This document shows positions 50,849 to 62,084 of a stretch of DNA of 62,084 nt, piece after piece; the first letter of the stretch is position 1; the number at the start of each line of letters is the position of its first letter. Source of the stretch: Entrophospora sp. SA101 (taxonomy: Eukaryota; Glomeromycota; Glomeromycetes; Entrophosporales; Entrophosporaceae); contig CAUDNR010000058.1 in NCBI GenBank assembly GCA_958430865.1, positions 10,111 through 72,194 on the forward strand, written 5' to 3'. A model generated the notes under the pieces. The model was not told the origin of the DNA, did no database searches, and saw only the letters and a program-made list of their open reading frames with translations. The translations under genes were made by a program, and so were the position numbers.

Positions 50849-53841
50849 TTCAACTTGTGATATAATAATAAAAGAATTGAGCTAATTTTTTTAGTGTAAC
50901 ATATTCATTCCAAATCCTTTATCAATATCTCACAATAAACCTGATTACTGTTTTTAATTTATCTCGGTGATATCCAATGGACAGATTACCATGTTTTTAC
51001 TGATTCAGTTCCAAAGACCAGTCTTTTGGAACAGGTTCCAAGATTAGTTAAAAATCGACCCTAATACTGATTCCAAGATCACCGTTTAAAAACTGGTTAT
51101 TATTTAATGTTATTATTTACTACATAAAAATTGTGGCTATTCAACTCACATGTCATTAAATCACTTGTTGAATTATTGGCAGAAGAGATATTTGACTTGT
51201 GTTTGTGTTCGGATAGAATTAATTTAAAGGGTTATTTCGACTAAAATCAAAAATCGAAATCAAAGCTAAATTCGAAATGGAATAGAAAAAATCAAATATA
51301 ATTCTAAATTCAAGCCATTATTAAAATGGCGCCATATCACCTTTAGTACAAGTCTCTTTATTGAATTTCGCAACACACCTACCTATCTTTGGATTAATCA
51401 CTCTTATTGACATTATCCTATTTATTGATTGATTGATATTTTGTTACATTGTATTTCGACATGTGTTGTTTAATTTGTATCAAGTCAATGAGACACAATA
51501 ATAGACTTGGTAGACAACATCTTCAAAGTCGATAAAGTAGACTTGGTCGCTAAATTGGTCCTCTAATTATAAACATGTATACAAACAACTTGAATGCCAT
51601 CTAACTTTTCCCTTTCTTGAATAAAAGAAAATAATAACAAGTTTCAACTTGAAAATAACCAAAACTAAACATCCTATTCAGTTTGATCCTCATAACCTAT
51701 TATTTATTGTCATCAACAATTACAGTCAGGGAATATACCAAATTTGGATTCTGGAAAAATTCATCGATCAATTCATATATGAGTTTACGTGATATTAAAA
51801 TAAATTCTTTTGAATATATAAATTAAGAACCCGCTACTTTTTTTCTTACATATAGGTGAACTATTGGTCCAAATCCTGTTTATTTATTTATTTTTTGTTT
51901 GATTCTATAATTACAATCTACAAGTTATTAATGGCAAACACTAGACCACTCGCTAGCTAGTACTCTGCCATGTCTGTGTTGTATTAAGATCTTGCAAATA
52001 GACATCCAGGAAAACGATGGAATCTCATTGTTAAGTATTGCTTTAATTCAAAGTATAATTTTACAAAATTTAAAATGATCTCATCATTAATTATTCATTA
52101 TTTTTAAGAATCAACTTGGTGACTTTTATTTAACTCTTTTAATAGTTTCAATCATGTTTATTTATTTCACTATATAAAATTTGGCACAGAATTTATATAG
52201 AGTAACCTGTTACATGCAATAGGTAGAGAGAAAATCATTTTATAAATTGTTAATATGTAATTATTTATTAATGTTATAATTTTAATAGCCATATTCCTGA
52301 TGAATGAGTAAAGCTCCGAACGATTTGGTTCGGCGTGGTTTAGAGTGCAAACAGCAAAATTTTGGTTTATAATCAAACCAAACTGAACTTTATTAAACGC
52401 AAACTGAAACCGAATCGAATTTTATAAGATAAAAAAATCATTTAGATTAAAAGTCGCAAAAATAAGTGCAAAAAACTCATTTCCCATACCAAAATTGACT
52501 GACCATTATGTGTTTAAAGCCCGAGTAACCGGTACAGCTTGAGCACGACATGATTTTGTTGATTTTTACACTTTGTAAAAAAAATACAACAAATAAAAAA
52601 CTCTCAAGTATTAACATTTGACATTCCAATTCGTGTTTTAAATTAGGAATAATAGAGCTTTTAAAAGTTTATTGCTATATACTTCAAAATTAAAAGCACA
52701 AAGATCAGTGCAATAACTAACATTGCTATAACCATGCTCAAGCATGACGCGATTTGGTGTTTTTACACCCAGACAAAAGATTCAAGTACAGTCAAGTGAA
52801 TTATAGTTAAGTTCACTCTATAACGGATTTTAAATTTTTTGCGTCACATGTTATTAAAATATAATTGGCATAATTTTCTTATTATGTGTCCTGTTTATAA
52901 ATATTAAAGTAAAGATTATTATTAAAAAAGTTTTTTTTAAAAAAGTAAATAAGTTACAACTATAAGAAAAAAATTTTAAAGAAAGAATAAATATAAATCG
53001 AAAAATTTTATTATTTACGTTTCCAAATCTTCAACAATTTAGCACATTGATATTTCGGATAAGCTGAAATTTTTCAATTTATTATCTGTTCAGTTCACAA
53101 GATAAACCAAAGCTGAACTGAACCAAAAATCCTCAGTTTGGCTTTTTTAAAAACTGAACTGGACCAAACTAAACGAAACCAAACTGAATTTTTTGATTTA
53201 AACAGAACTGTTCAGAGCTTTATGAATGAGTGATGGATCAATAAACTCAAACGACTCTTCAGTATATTTAAAAGTTATGAAAAAAGTTATCGAATTTTGT
53301 ATGACAACTTTATGATTATAATTTGAAGTTATTGATTGTTTTTTGGTAGGTTTGTAAAGCAGTTAAAATATACATAATACATAATTTTGGAAGTTGTATG
53401 ACCATTTAATAATAAAACTTTCGCCAATTATTTTATTTCAATTAAAAGATCTACAATTTGTTTTGATTTTTTCTAGAGATCCATTGATCATTACTATAAT
53501 GCAGCCCAAATTGATTTGTCTTAATATTACGGCATTTGAGTGATAGCTGTAATAGGTCATAATGCCATAATCAATGTTCTAGATTTGTGTGCGTGTAATC
53601 CTAAAAGAAGAAATTCTGAAAAAACAGTCATATATATATATATATATAACTTTCAAAATTATAAAACACATGTATTTTTATTATACCTAGGGTTAAGGAA
53701 GCTATTTCTTTGTTTAAAAAATGGCAGTACATATTTATTTTATCTTTATATAAATACAGTGCATTAATTTTAGTACACTTATTACTTGTATATATACTTT
53801 TAAATTCTCAATAATGATCCAGATGGTTTAACTGATAATTT

Positions 53842-54788
53842 GAATCTATTTTAAGGAATCATGCTTTTTGGTAGCAGGTTGAAGATTTATCAAAGGTGTT
53901 AATGCCAATAAAACATGTAATTACAACCACACTTGTAGATTGTTTTATACAATTAATCAAACTAATATTGAAATCAAGGATTTATCTGAGGATATAAATC
54001 ATCAATTTAGAACTAAAGCATTTGATTATTTAATAGGTGTGGAGACAATTTGACTTTGAACTTTATCTTCTTGCATATTTCTTTCATCCTAAGCATTGAA
54101 CAAAGAATGAAACTTTAAGAAAAATTTGTCAACCAGCAGCTTATGAATGGTTCCTATAAGAAAACTATTGCAACAGTTGATTTGCTCATTACACAACTCC
54201 GTGCTTACGAAGCATATGAATATCTTGATGATATAGACGCTCCAAAACTTTGGTGGAATAGTTACAAACAAGATTATAATCATGTACGAATGTTGGCTTT
54301 GAAAAATCCTTAATATTTTGCCTCATAATGTAAATTGTGAAAAGGTTTTCTCTGTGCTAGGACTTGGTAGATTTTTAATCTGAATATATGAGGTATGGAT
54401 AGTGAAAATTTTTTTGTTATATAAAGATTTTTATTAATATCTTCTTGTATTAAAACATTCAAATTATTTTTTTTAGCTTCGGAAAGCTCAAGAGATGGCC
54501 AAGTTACATTCATATTACGTTGCTGGTGGAATAGAAAAATTTAATTATTCTGAAGAAAATATGGAGGATAATTTGTTTATAGAAACAGTTAATAAATATA
54601 TTAGAGAATTAGATTCAATTAAAGAAGCCAATAATATCAAAGATTAAAATAATTGGATTGAAGAAAGGAAAAAATGGAAGAAAGTGGAAGAAGAAGAGGT
54701 AGCGGTGGAAGAGCCAAGAGAAAATAATATAGTGGATGAGGAAGAAATAATTGAAAAGTATATTAATATTGACAATCAAGAATCATGA
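53842..54788 (+). pseudogene. hAT transposase pseudogene, mirror copy
   Basis: Mirror of 16744-17690 with the same frameshifts; WWNSYKQDYNHV and NCEKVFSVLG-type blocks are readable at 54250-54350. Confidence 0.75.
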
Positions 54789-57771
54789 GAGCTAATGGTG
54801 AAATTGATATAGAATATGTTTTAGATTTAAGATTTTTTTAAAATATAACATTATTTAATGTTAATTAACGTTAATCAATAAAATTTGAGATTATTTTAAT
54901 TAAAGGTTGCACGGCTAACTTTAAATTAACTGGGGTAGGATTATACGTAAAAATTGTAATAATTTTATTGTGCAACCCACCTGTAATATTTAGTAACTTA
55001 CCGTTATTTTCCATATTTCCCAGGCTATGACATCATCAAAATCATTGACGGGTTTCACGATAATAAACTTTGTATATTAATGTTAATGTTAATTAAGATC
55101 CCGTAATTATGATTCCACTTTGTGACGTCATAATCAACATGATGTTTTTTGAGTTTAAGGCTGAAACCCAAAGCGCTTAAGGTTCAGCATAAAGGGCGAA
55201 CCTCAAGTGACCCGGGGATCATCCACAAGCAATTTCATTTTTTGGGTCAATATTTACCAGAATAAGATAACGCTCACATAACAAAATTCTTTGTTTCTAA
55301 TAACGTAATAAAAATTTTCCTTCTATAAATTATTCAATGACTGTTATAGAAATTTGTTTATATAAACTTTCCCTTATTTATTAAATGTTCGACTATAATC
55401 GACCCATTTGTCTACGGAAACACTTGTCTTGTCTATTTGTTTACATAAAATATTTTTCTTAATAAATTTCTTTTCCTGCTGCATATACTGTATGTTTAAA
55501 CTTTTATATATAAGTTTTTTAAATCTTTTTCTCATATCCACTATATATAAAATTATTAAAATCTAAAGTTTTTCATTTTAATACATTTATCAATTAACTC
55601 CACTAATAATCAAAAATGCTGTTTTTTTGAGTACAGGTGACAAAATTTATCATTAAATAATGAAAATAAAAACCTATATTGATTATGTGGCTATGATGAA
55701 GGTTTAATCATATTAGTATATTTTGAATAAAGTTTTCAAAATCTTCTCGGGAATTTTGATTTCATTGTAATTTGCAAATAAGACAATTTTATTGATATTA
55801 TAAAATCAAAAACATAGTTAAATTACATTTGCAAGTTTAACTTGATCATTAATTTTATTACATAAAATTGTCACTTGAGGATAAAACCCATGCGCTTGAG
55901 GACATTCTCAAGCTACACAAAAACATTTGATACCAAAATGGAATTTGTTTTACTTGAGGTTTACCCTTAAGGCTGAACCCTTAGGCGCTTGAGGATAGAG
56001 TTCGTGACGTCAAACTTTATTAGATATGGAAAATGTGTCAATCATTTGAAACAAATAATTTATAATTACATCTATACCCTTTAGCAAAATCAACCGTACT
56101 GTGAAGTAGTTGTCCAAGTTTAATGATATTTTTATTAATCTATTACTTTTTCTATGATCCAAGTAATACCTTATTTTTATGTTTTACAAATCACACAAGC
56201 CATATAAATGTTTGATATGACCAGGCTTTTACAGGATCTTGAGCTTAGGCGGTTGAATAGATGAATCGGAACCAAAAAATGAGTGAGAATTCTCGATCTC
56301 CAACCATAAATTAATTATTACTAATCTAACTTTACTATCATGAATTAAAAAAAATTAACATTTGAATTTACCTATCCTGTCCTCTTGAATGAATCCCAAT
56401 AACACCTTTAATATCTCTCTCTATTTAACATTATTATTGCAATAATAGATAATCTAGGAAAAAAACTGAATATAAGCAATATATGTTACACATGTTTTTG
56501 ATATATAAAGTGAATATCTAAAATTTCCGCCAGTTATAATCTTTGTGGAAAATTCAATTTTGGTCTGGAGGTCTTGTACCTGGTTTTTGTTAGAAATCCC
56601 CCCATATGTTACATATCTTGAAAATATATGAAATATACTTGTAGATAATTATAGATAATGGAAAACTGCTTGAACATAAATAGATCATCATTCCAAAAAA
56701 CGTTCTTACTGAATTGTTTGCTCGTGTAAAGTGTTTGTAGTTGGTAATGATGATTCACACCAATGTGTTCTTATTTCTATTTATATATAGATTTTAATTT
56801 AAAATCGCTCACTATTTCAGTACTGAACAGCACAGAAATTTCCCAACTTACAGCAAAGGTTTTAAATTCTACCTCACAGTAAAAGGTCCCACATTTATGA
56901 GAAAATGTGAAACGGACAAAAGAAAACTTCTAAGAGAAAATCAAGAGACTTTGAACAGTGTGAATATATGTATAATAATATAAAAATGAAATATTATTAG
57001 TACAGCTTTGTCTTCTTATAAAACTCTAGTGTTTTTTTATAAATCAATAGTTATTAAGGTTAACTGAAGACTGTTCATTTAGTTTTCCTTAATTAACAAT
57101 AACATAACTTTATTAACAAAATTGTGATAAAACTACGTAGTTCAATATATAGCTTTACATACTATAGATATATACAAGGAGTTTTTAACCTTAAAATCGC
57201 GGTCTTGTGATTTTTTGCCATATTAATATGTGTTGTGTAACCTAACCTTACCTTAAATTAGGTGAACTTTGTCGGCCCCAACCATCCAACAATGATCATT
57301 ATCGGAATTTTGAACTAACGAATAGAATCGCAACAATGACACGTCACATTACTGATTGGCATTATCCATGCAGCTGCGGCTTATAGGAATATTTGTCGCA
57401 AAAATAATTCATTCATCTGATCTTTTTATTTTGAACAAACAATTCAATAATATACATATTAATTTGGACAATTAAAGTAAATTCCGAACAAAAAAAAACG
57501 TTTATGTTGACATATTAATAGAATACCAATTGAAAAAAATACCGCTATATTGACAGTTTTACCGATATAGATAAAGAAATGTATAAATAGCAGGTTTCTA
57601 GAGGAACTTTCTTTTTAAAAATATTTACAAGGAAAAAATTTTTTTATTACCGTTTCGTTCCTATTTTTTTCTTGGAAATACATACACAAATACAAACACG
57701 GGTAGAAAAATCAAAATTTTAGTAAATAAACAATCATTTTAACCATCGTTGAATTTATTTTTTTACCAGTG

Positions 57772-59677
57772 ATGAAAAGAGGTCACTATGTAACTAAAGC
57801 CTGTTCGGAATGTAAAAATGAGCGGAAGAAGTGCAGCGAAGGAATTCCCTGCCAAAGATGCTTAGAACGTGGTAGGAACTGCGATAAAAGTTGGAATCCA
57901 GAGCAAAGAGGGCCAAAAAAAAAGACAGGTGATATTATTTTTTATTTTTTAATTATACAATTTTATGTAGATGATAATAATAACAATGACAATGACAGAT
58001 AATAATAACAACAAAGAGAATAACATGATCGATGAAGCTGGGTATGATAATATGCTTCCAGGTAATCCTTTGTCCACCATACCATCAGAAGATGCCGACT
58101 TCAATCAAGGTAGACAATATTATTTTTTTTAATTATAAAATTTTATGTAGATGATAATAATAACAATGACAATGACAGATAATAATACCAACGAAGAGAA
58201 TAACATGATCAATGGAGCTGGGTGTGGTTATATGTTTCCAGATAATCCTTTGTCCGCCATATCATCAGGAGATGCCAACTTCAATCAAGGTAGATATTAT
58301 TATTTTTAAATCATACAATTTTATATATGTGATAATAATAACAACAAAGAAATAACATGATCGATGAAGCTGGATTTTTATCTGGTTATATATTTCCAGA
58401 TAATCCTTTGCCCGCCATATCATCAGAAAATACCGACTTCAATCGAGGTAGATAATATTATTTTTAATTATAAAATTTTATGTAGATGATAATAATAACA
58501 ATGACAACGACAGATAATAATAACAACGAAGAGAATAACATTATCGATGATGCTGGATTTTTATCTGGTTATACATTTCCAGATAATCCTTTGTCCACCA
58601 TATCATCAGAAGGTGCCGACTTCAATCAAGGTAGATAATATTATTTTTTAATTATAAAATTTTATGTAGATAATAATATTAACAATGACAATGACAGATA
58701 ATAATAACAACGAAGAGAATAACATTATCAATGGAGCTGGGTATGGTTATATGTTTCCAGATAATCCTTTGTCCACCATACCATCAGGAGATGCCAACTT
58801 CAATCAAGGTAGATAATATTATTTTTAAATTATACAATTTTTATATAGATGATAATAATAACAATGACAATAATAATAATAACAATGAAGAGAATAACAT
58901 GACCGATGGAGATAGATTTTTATCTGGATATGATGGTATTAGTATGTTTTCAGATAATCCTTTGCCCATACAATCGGAATATGTCGACCTCAATCAAGGT
59001 AGATAATATTATTTTTTATCTTTTATTATTTATTTTTATTATTTTTATTATTTATTATTTTTATTTTAATAAACATTAAAAAAATAAAATATATATATTT
59101 TATGATAATACAATATTTTTATGTTTCAAGATCAAAAAAATTATCATAATAACAATGGCAATTATAATAATAATAACAACGAAGAGAATAACATTACTAA
59201 TGGAACTGGATTTTTACATGGATATGATCTTATGTTTCCAGATAATCCTTTGTCCACCATACTACCAGAATATGTTGACTTCAATCAAGGTAGATAATGT
59301 TATTTTTTGATTGATTTTAAATTATACAATTTTATATAGATAATAATGATAACAATGGCAATAATAATAATAATAATAATGAAGATAATATGATCGATGG
59401 AAATAGATTGTTATTTGGGTGTGATAATATGTTTCCAGGCAATCCTTTGTCCACACCATCGGAAAATGTCGTCTTCGATCAAGGTAGATACTATAATGAA
59501 TATATATATATATATATCAACATCTTTTTTTGAAATAATATTATTTCTGTACAACTTTATGTAGATAATAACACTCAACATATGATGGATTTGAGATTTG
59601 ATTATGGACGTAGACTTGGTGGTGTTCCTCTAACATCTGAAGAATATGATATATTAATAAAACTTGAAAATGATTAG
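57772..59677 (+). CDS. Zn2Cys6 protein with tandem phase-1 micro-exons, right copy
   Basis: Exons on the plus strand: zinc-cluster exon 57772-57928; A 57999-58109; B 58179-58289; decayed unit C 58290-58447; D 58514-58630; E 58698-58808; F 58849-58998; G 59131-59289; H 59340-59483; terminal 59565-59677. Introns are 40-42 nt between many units when the first AG is used. Sequence and reading frames match the left copy. The 3' end lies about 215 bp before the switch to the direct repeat. Confidence 0.75.
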
Positions 59678-60773
59678 AAAATAAATCTTTACATTCGTTA
59701 AAAATTATTATTATTATTATGAAAATTTTTAGTATTTATTTCCCTCATAGCTATTACAATTTTTTTTTTTTGATTATAGAATATGCGCATGTAGATCGTG
59801 TGTATTTTTCATTTCGTTCACAAAAAACTAAAAAATTCAATAAAAACAAAGATAACAAAAATCTTTCTCAAGAAAGTCTTGCCTTCTTAATAAATTGTGT
59901 CGAAGACATCATGATAAAAATTGACAGGCCAACTAAAATCAGAGCGGTGGTTTTTGAAAGGGTTTGAAGTTCAGAATTGCACAAGTTACTGAAGGTGGAT
60001 TCATCTTTGTATTTCCGTTACATTTTGTTCATGTGCTATGATGATAAAATTTATTCAAAGAGTATATCGTACATAACTCGCCCTTCTGTTTTTTTGCAAT
60101 ATTATCATTATTTTCGGGATCTATTAAGTGCTTCTAGATAAATCAAAACAGGAATCGATAAAAGCGCGATTTAGTATTAGTCAATGTTGCACAACAGCAT
60201 ATATACCAAATGTTCCCCTCAATATAAGTACTCTAGTTACGGTAAGTTTCTTTGACCAACTTATGATTGAATAAACTCTTCCCGTGATATTTGTGACTAC
60301 TTATACATACCACTCTTTCTTTTTCGTAATCAGCTTCAATTAGCTGAATTCTCAGTATAGAAGAAACGAAGCACTGTTTTTTCTTCTTTGGCAAGTCAAG
60401 TCTGGAATTTTTGTATACAGAAGATTGTTCATTTTCTGGTCAAGTGAAAAATTTAACCGTGAGAATTTATTTAATGGTCTCAACTTAAAAAAAGCAAGAC
60501 TTTCTCAAGAATATTTTTGTTATTTTTATTTTCATTGAATTTTTTTGTTTCTTTGTGAACAATATTAATAAAGTAAAGAATAATAATAATACACGCGATC
60601 TACATGCTCCATAATTGAAAAAAAAAATTGTAATAATAAAATTAATGTATTTATAATTAATTTTTTATAATTTTTAATCATTGTTTTTATACAAAAAATT
60701 AAAAATTATAATAAGAATAACAGTTAAAAGTAAACTAGGAAAATAATATTTTTTAAAAAGAACAAATTAAAAT

Positions 60774-61163
60774 TTATTTCTTAATTATTTTGAACATATT
60801 TTCATCTAATGTTAGTTGATGTTGATATATGTATATTCTACCTTCGGTGACAGGTGGTATGGCCAAAGGATTATTATCCCCCAATATAAATATAGCTTCA
60901 TCGGTCATGTTATTCCCGCTATTGCCATCTGTATAAATTGCATAATTTAAAATAAAATAAAAATAATAAAAATAAAAAAAATAAAAAATAATATCACCTG
61001 TGTTATTTTTTTTTCGTCCTCTTTTCTGTGAATCCCAATTTCTCTTGCATTCCCTACCACGATCAGAGCATCTTTTGCAGATTATGCCCTCACTGCATCT
61101 TCTTTTCTCTTTACGACAGTTTGTGCAGCTCTTCTGAACATATCGAGTTCGGCTTCTTCCCAT
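60774..61163 (-). CDS. Zn2Cys6 protein, copy with altered 3' end
   Basis: Zinc-cluster exon (61163-60998) and module exon (60928-60842) match the 8142-8635 gene. The terminal exon encoding ...NRGWPW and its acceptor are absent, replaced by unrelated AT-rich DNA. The product either reads through the old donor to a TAA at 60774 (ending FKIIKK) or, if a TTTCCTAG inside the new segment serves as acceptor, ends after Val-Tyr-Phe. Confidence 0.7.
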   Translation of the reverse strand: MGRSRTRYVQKSCTNCRKEKRRCSEGIICKRCSDRGRECKRNWDSQKRGRKKNNTGDIIFYFFYFYYFYFILNYAIYTDGNSGNNMTDEAIFILGDNNPLAIPPVTEGRIYIYQHQLTLDENMFKIIKK

Positions 61164-61597
61164 TACTGATAAAAAAAAATTAAATTCAACAATGATTATT
61201 TTGATTTTTTTTTTACCTGTGTTTTGTGCATGAAAAAATAAATTCAACAATGGTTTATTTTGTTTTTTTTTTTACCTGTGTTTGTGTATGGAAAAAATAT
61301 ATGGGAGAAGTCTATTTTTTGCAAGTAATTATCATACAGCCTATTTATGTGCTATGTTAATTAGTGGAAATTTTTTAATTGGTTAATATTAATCATGTGT
61401 ACACACATAAAGCCACTTTTCCAAATAAACGTTTTTGTATTTTCCGACAGCCAAACTATTATGCAATATGTCGTAATGTTATGATTGGTCGTACACGTAT
61501 AAAACTTGATCATACAATGATTTGTCGCGTCCGACTTATCGAGTGTAATATAATGTCAAAATCAAAAATTATAAATTATATTATATTATTAAAATCT

Positions 61598-61763
61598 TAG
61601 CTGAAATGTTTATCTAGAACATATTCTATATCAGATTCCAATAGCAATTGTTTTGACGGCTCTATTTAGTATGATACTCTTGATTGTCAATATTAATATA
61701 CTTTTCAATTATTTCTTCCTCGTCCACTATATTAATTCCTCTTGACCCTTTCACCAGTGTATA
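61598..61763 (-). pseudogene. hAT C-terminal tail fragment, direct copy
   Basis: Copy of 9070-9235 at the constant offset of 52528. Confidence 0.55.
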
Positions 61764-62084
61764 AAAATTCACTGATCAATTTTTGTGTATGTTTGCACAA
61801 AATTTTTTGAAGATTGTTTAAAATCGTATTTTTCCGCAAAATCATCCGCAATTTTGCGCAGCATCATGAGAATATCCAATTTTATTGGTGGGTTGGGTGC
61901 GTGTTATCCTTATTTAGAGATCGATTTGGCGATTGCGGATGATTTTTGCGGAACAATACATGATTATTATGATTTTAATTTGTTTGCTGGTCAATTCAGT
62001 AAAATTGTAAGATAAACATAAATTTCAAGAAAAAAATTACATTTTTCTATCTTTACTACTGTAAAATAGTAATTTTTCATATCA

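Larger units (their letters stand above)
43291..59899. repeat. Right arm of the giant inverted repeat
   Basis: Reverse complement of 28771-11633 without the 530-bp block at left 23440-23969 (junction 48092/48093). Mirror positions of minor elements: pogo-like fragment 46902-47182, GTTCAG element 52296-53236, TGACGTCA element 55123-56012. The arm ends at the AAATTGTG microhomology 59892-59899. Non-coding intervals mirror those described for the left arm. Confidence 0.95.
59892..62084 (+). repeat. Direct-repeat copy 2 (partner 7328-9556)
   Basis: Begins at the 8-bp AAATTGTG shared by both breakpoints and continues past the window end. It differs from copy 1 by the segment swap at 60683-60740 and a few substitutions near 61868-61900. 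Confidence 0.95.

Overview
This looks like a fungal nuclear scaffold. It is strongly AT-rich, genes carry many short introns (about 40-110 nt, GT...AG), transposon debris is dense, and asparagine-coding runs are frequent. Together with the fungal gene set (CTP synthase, an ABCC transporter, the SWR1/NuA4 subunit SWC4/DMAP1, two Zn2Cys6 regulators) and a kinase-like pseudogene family expanded in arbuscular mycorrhizal fungi, this suggests a Glomeromycotina genome, possibly Rhizophagus. The species call is inference. A run of 10 N at 43281-43290 marks a draft join. Layout: 1-2436 minus, 3'-truncated CTP synthase. 2.5-7.3 kb, mostly non-coding, with an uncertain gene relic and a decayed kinase-like pseudogene. 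7.3-13.8 kb, two paralogous Zn2Cys6 genes and a foldback element. 13.8-20.7 kb, transposon relics (a TGACGTCA-ended element, a hAT transposase pseudogene, another inverted-repeat element). 21.2-25.7 kb, SWC4/DMAP1 and unrecognised spliced genes. 26.2-29.7 kb, a coiled-coil gene and an IS630/Tc1/mariner-type DDE transposase. 30.7-35.9 kb, a complete 11-exon ABCC transporter. 36-43.3 kb, unrecognised ORFs and non-autonomous elements. The dominant architecture is a giant inverted repeat. 11633-28771 recurs in reverse at 43291-59899, apparently near identical, and every sizeable ORF of the left arm reappears. At 59892-59899 an 8-bp microhomology switches the right copy to a direct-orientation copy of 7328-9556, which runs to the window end. 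This is what one inversion of the 7.3-11.6 kb block in one copy would produce. Within the arms I saw three changes: a 530-bp indel removing the SWC4 upstream region and the last exon of its neighbour in the right copy; replacement of a terminal exon in the small Zn2Cys6 gene (in the direct repeat); and a cluster of mostly transition differences confined to the transposase. Because the right copy starts at the N gap, a true segmental duplication and a second-haplotype contig scaffolded head-to-head cannot be separated from sequence alone. The most unusual locus is the Zn2Cys6 gene at 11855-13760 (mirror 57772-59677). A DNA-binding exon is followed by eight tandem copies of a micro-exon/micro-intron unit. 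Seven intact units all start and end in phase 1, so each can be included or skipped without losing frame. Each encodes an Asn-rich acidic module ending in a D-N-P-L...D-F-N-Q-like motif. I infer a splice-tunable effector domain.
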